Assembly (NCBI GenBank): GCA_937952345.1
Contig: CALFYN010000195.1
Location: 1-7,221 of the forward strand
Direction: 5' to 3'
Origin: an uncultured Acidobacteriota bacterium
GTDB taxonomy: Bacteria > Acidobacteriota > Terriglobia > Bryobacterales > Bryobacteraceae
DNA length: 7,221 bases
The position numbers and the translations under genes were made by a program. Every line of letters starts with the position of its first letter. Position 1 is the first letter of the stretch. Shown one piece after another: positions 6,350 through 7,221 of the stretch. The notes under the pieces were generated by a model, which did no database searches, was not told the DNA's origin, and was given only the letters and a program-made list of their open reading frames with translations.

Positions 6350-6772
6350 CTAACTCCTCACCGGCAGAACCCGAAAGCGCTTACGACCCTCGATCCGGTA
6401 AGTGTTGAAGTCGGAATGATCTGTCGTGAAGACTGTCGGTAACCTCTCGCGCCTTGCCAGGTACACCAGAGTCGCATCGGCGAAATCCATCGGGCGATCC
6501 CAATAGCGCGACATCAGAGCCTGAATCTCAGACAACTCCGAGTCTTCGATGATTGCCACCCTCACGGCTCCAGACCGCAAGAACTTCCAGGCGGTCTCCA
6601 TCTCGTGCCGGTCGTCACCAATGAGATGAAACAACTCCGTTAAGACAGCTTCCGAGGTAACAAGCGGCAGGCGGAGTTGCCGAAACGTGTCCACGCAAGC
6701 GGCGTGCCACCGGTCCGTGCCGTCCAGCAACGCAAGGATCGCGCCGGTGTCAATCAGAGCTTCAGCGGCCAA
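6350..6772 (-). CDS. vapC: PIN-domain ribonuclease toxin, VapC-like
   Basis: The 140-residue product has the size and acidic residues of a VapC toxin. D8 lies in LIDTGAI at the end of the first strand, E46 in LTELFHL, D96 and D99 in MDFADATLV, and D118 and D121 in TTDHSDF. Together these form the Mg-binding pocket of PIN ribonucleases. VapC toxins cleave RNA, often tRNA or rRNA, when the antitoxin is lost; the target here cannot be read from sequence. The start taken is TTG (complement of 6770-6772), giving MAAEALIDTG, with AAGG about 7 nt upstream as a modest ribosome-binding site. It overlaps the end of the antitoxin gene by 11 nt in another frame, so translation is probably coupled and the toxin made in lower amount. 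The family is well supported; the exact start is less certain. Confidence 0.88.
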   Translation of the reverse strand: MAAEALIDTGAILALLDGTDRWHAACVDTFRQLRLPLVTSEAVLTELFHLIGDDRHEMETAWKFLRSGAVRVAIIEDSELSEIQALMSRYWDRPMDFADATLVYLARRERLPTVFTTDHSDFNTYRIEGRKRFRVLPVRS

Positions 6773-7040
6773 AACGCCGCCTTAAGCGATCTCGCACCTG
6801 TTTCGAGACTGATTCGGAGCGCCGCGAATTACCGCCTGAAAGTTTCCCAAACCATTTCGATGCGGCTTCCTGCAGCCGCAGTTGTTCGTCGCCTTCGTGC
6901 GCCATACTGCTCTTCTGCAACCAGTCGCGCGCAGCCACATCCAAAGCAGCGGCAACGGAGATCTTCCTGCGATGCGCCTCGCGCTCCAAACTCGTCTTGA
7001 CGTCGGACGATACTCGCCAACTGTAGACCTCAGTCTTCAT
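6762..7040 (-). CDS. vapB: Ribbon-helix-helix antitoxin, VapB-like partner of the PIN toxin
   Basis: The 92-residue product begins with a short strand (EVYSWRV, 4-10), a first helix (SSDVKTSLEREAHRRK, 11-26) and a second helix (SVAAALDVAARDWLQK, 28-43). This is the layout of a MetJ/Arc/CopG-type DNA-binding domain, in which dimers bind operator palindromes. The remainder is hydrophilic, with a basic end (RRSESVSKQVRDRLRRRFGR). In related FitA and VapB proteins C-terminal arginines insert into the acidic PIN active site, and this tail could do the same. ATG 7038-7040 lies right beside a palindrome with a -10 box and lacks a Shine-Dalgarno, suggesting a leaderless transcript. The family assignment rests on predicted fold and on position before the PIN toxin, not on a diagnostic motif. 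Confidence 0.75.
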   Translation of the reverse strand: MKTEVYSWRVSSDVKTSLEREAHRRKISVAAALDVAARDWLQKSSMAHEGDEQLRLQEAASKWFGKLSGGNSRRSESVSKQVRDRLRRRFGR

Positions 7041-7057
7041 GTACTACATTGTAGTGC
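7041..7057 (-). promoter_or_regulatory. Palindromic operator with -10 box for the antitoxin-toxin operon
   Basis: On the + strand, GTACTACA (7041-7048), T (7049) and TGTAGTGC (7050-7057) form an inverted repeat with 7 of 8 pairs matching; the inner six are perfect. On the - strand the same bases contain TACAAT (7053 down to 7048), a good -10 hexamer, which would start transcription at about 7041, immediately before the ATG at 7040. Binding of the antitoxin complex here would block RNA polymerase. No strong -35 is seen; TGGCAA (7076 down to 7071) is at 17-bp spacing but matches only weakly. Confidence 0.6.
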
Positions 7058-7221
7058 AGTCGGTCGCCACTTGCCATTGATGGAGCGGCCCATCGGCGTT
7101 CTCCGTGCTCTCGCAGCGGGAGCGTGTAATAGCGTCCAATGGGCAGCGGTTCCGTAGGGCAGCATAGGCAAAGGCGCCCTCGGCCCGGTGGAATTCCTGG
7201 GATCTTTTGCATTGCGCCCTC
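7058..7221. other. Region upstream of the antitoxin operon, no gene recognised
   Basis: I see no supported gene in these 164 nt. A 60-codon frame on the - strand (7212 down to 7030) runs into the antitoxin start and resembles no family. A hairpin is present at 7107-7123: GCTCTCG and CGGGAGC around loop CAG, with one U-G pair, extendable by wobble pairs. It has no T-run on either side, so it is not a typical terminator. Confidence 0.4.

Noticed and set aside
7030..7212. 60-codon - strand frame upstream of and overlapping the antitoxin start
   Set aside because: It covers the operator and promoter, resembles no known protein, and its Pro/Arg/Cys-rich content is typical of chance frames.
7174..7221. 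GCGCCCTC repeated at 7174-7181 and 7214-7221, as a possible CRISPR or attachment repeat
   Set aside because: The repeat is only 8 bp with two copies, one cut by the window edge, so it is not distinguishable from chance.

Overview
The window reads as chromosomal DNA from a GC-rich Gram-negative bacterium, most likely an acidobacterium of the Solibacter/Bryobacter type. That is an inference from three things: the gene order (PBP2 tail, rodA, then an RNase E/G gene), the style of the proteins, and a lipobox that implies an outer membrane. No sequence here fixes the taxon.

Left part (1-6123, all + strand). The window opens in the last codons of a penicillin-binding protein 2 gene (mrdA), followed 4 nt later by rodA, its SEDS glycosyltransferase partner in cell elongation. 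A 213-nt spacer then precedes a 929-codon RNase E/G gene (rng). Its catalytic core is RNase G-like, but the S1 domain is split by an insert of about 450 residues that is highly charged and low in complexity. The spacer contains a block, CCTCCC, that can pair base for base with the rng Shine-Dalgarno GGGAGG, and an AU-rich stretch resembling an RNase E site. Both suit feedback control of this nuclease. Four nt after rng comes a lipoprotein M1 zinc aminopeptidase of the leukotriene A4 hydrolase type, probably cotranscribed with rng.

Middle (6124-6349). A complete tRNA-Ser(GGA) gene with encoded CCA lies on the + strand between short non-coding stretches.

Right part (6350-7221). A type II toxin-antitoxin pair on the - strand converges on the tRNA: a ribbon-helix-helix antitoxin (7040 down to 6762) and a PIN-domain VapC-like toxin that overlaps it and appears to start at TTG. 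A 17-bp near-perfect palindrome touches the antitoxin start codon and contains a good -10 box, suggesting an autoregulated and possibly leaderless operon. The last 160 or so bases show no convincing gene.

The strongest candidate for something under-described is the RNase G-like enzyme whose disordered scaffold sits inside its S1 domain, together with its structured leader. The rest is recognisable housekeeping and accessory biology.
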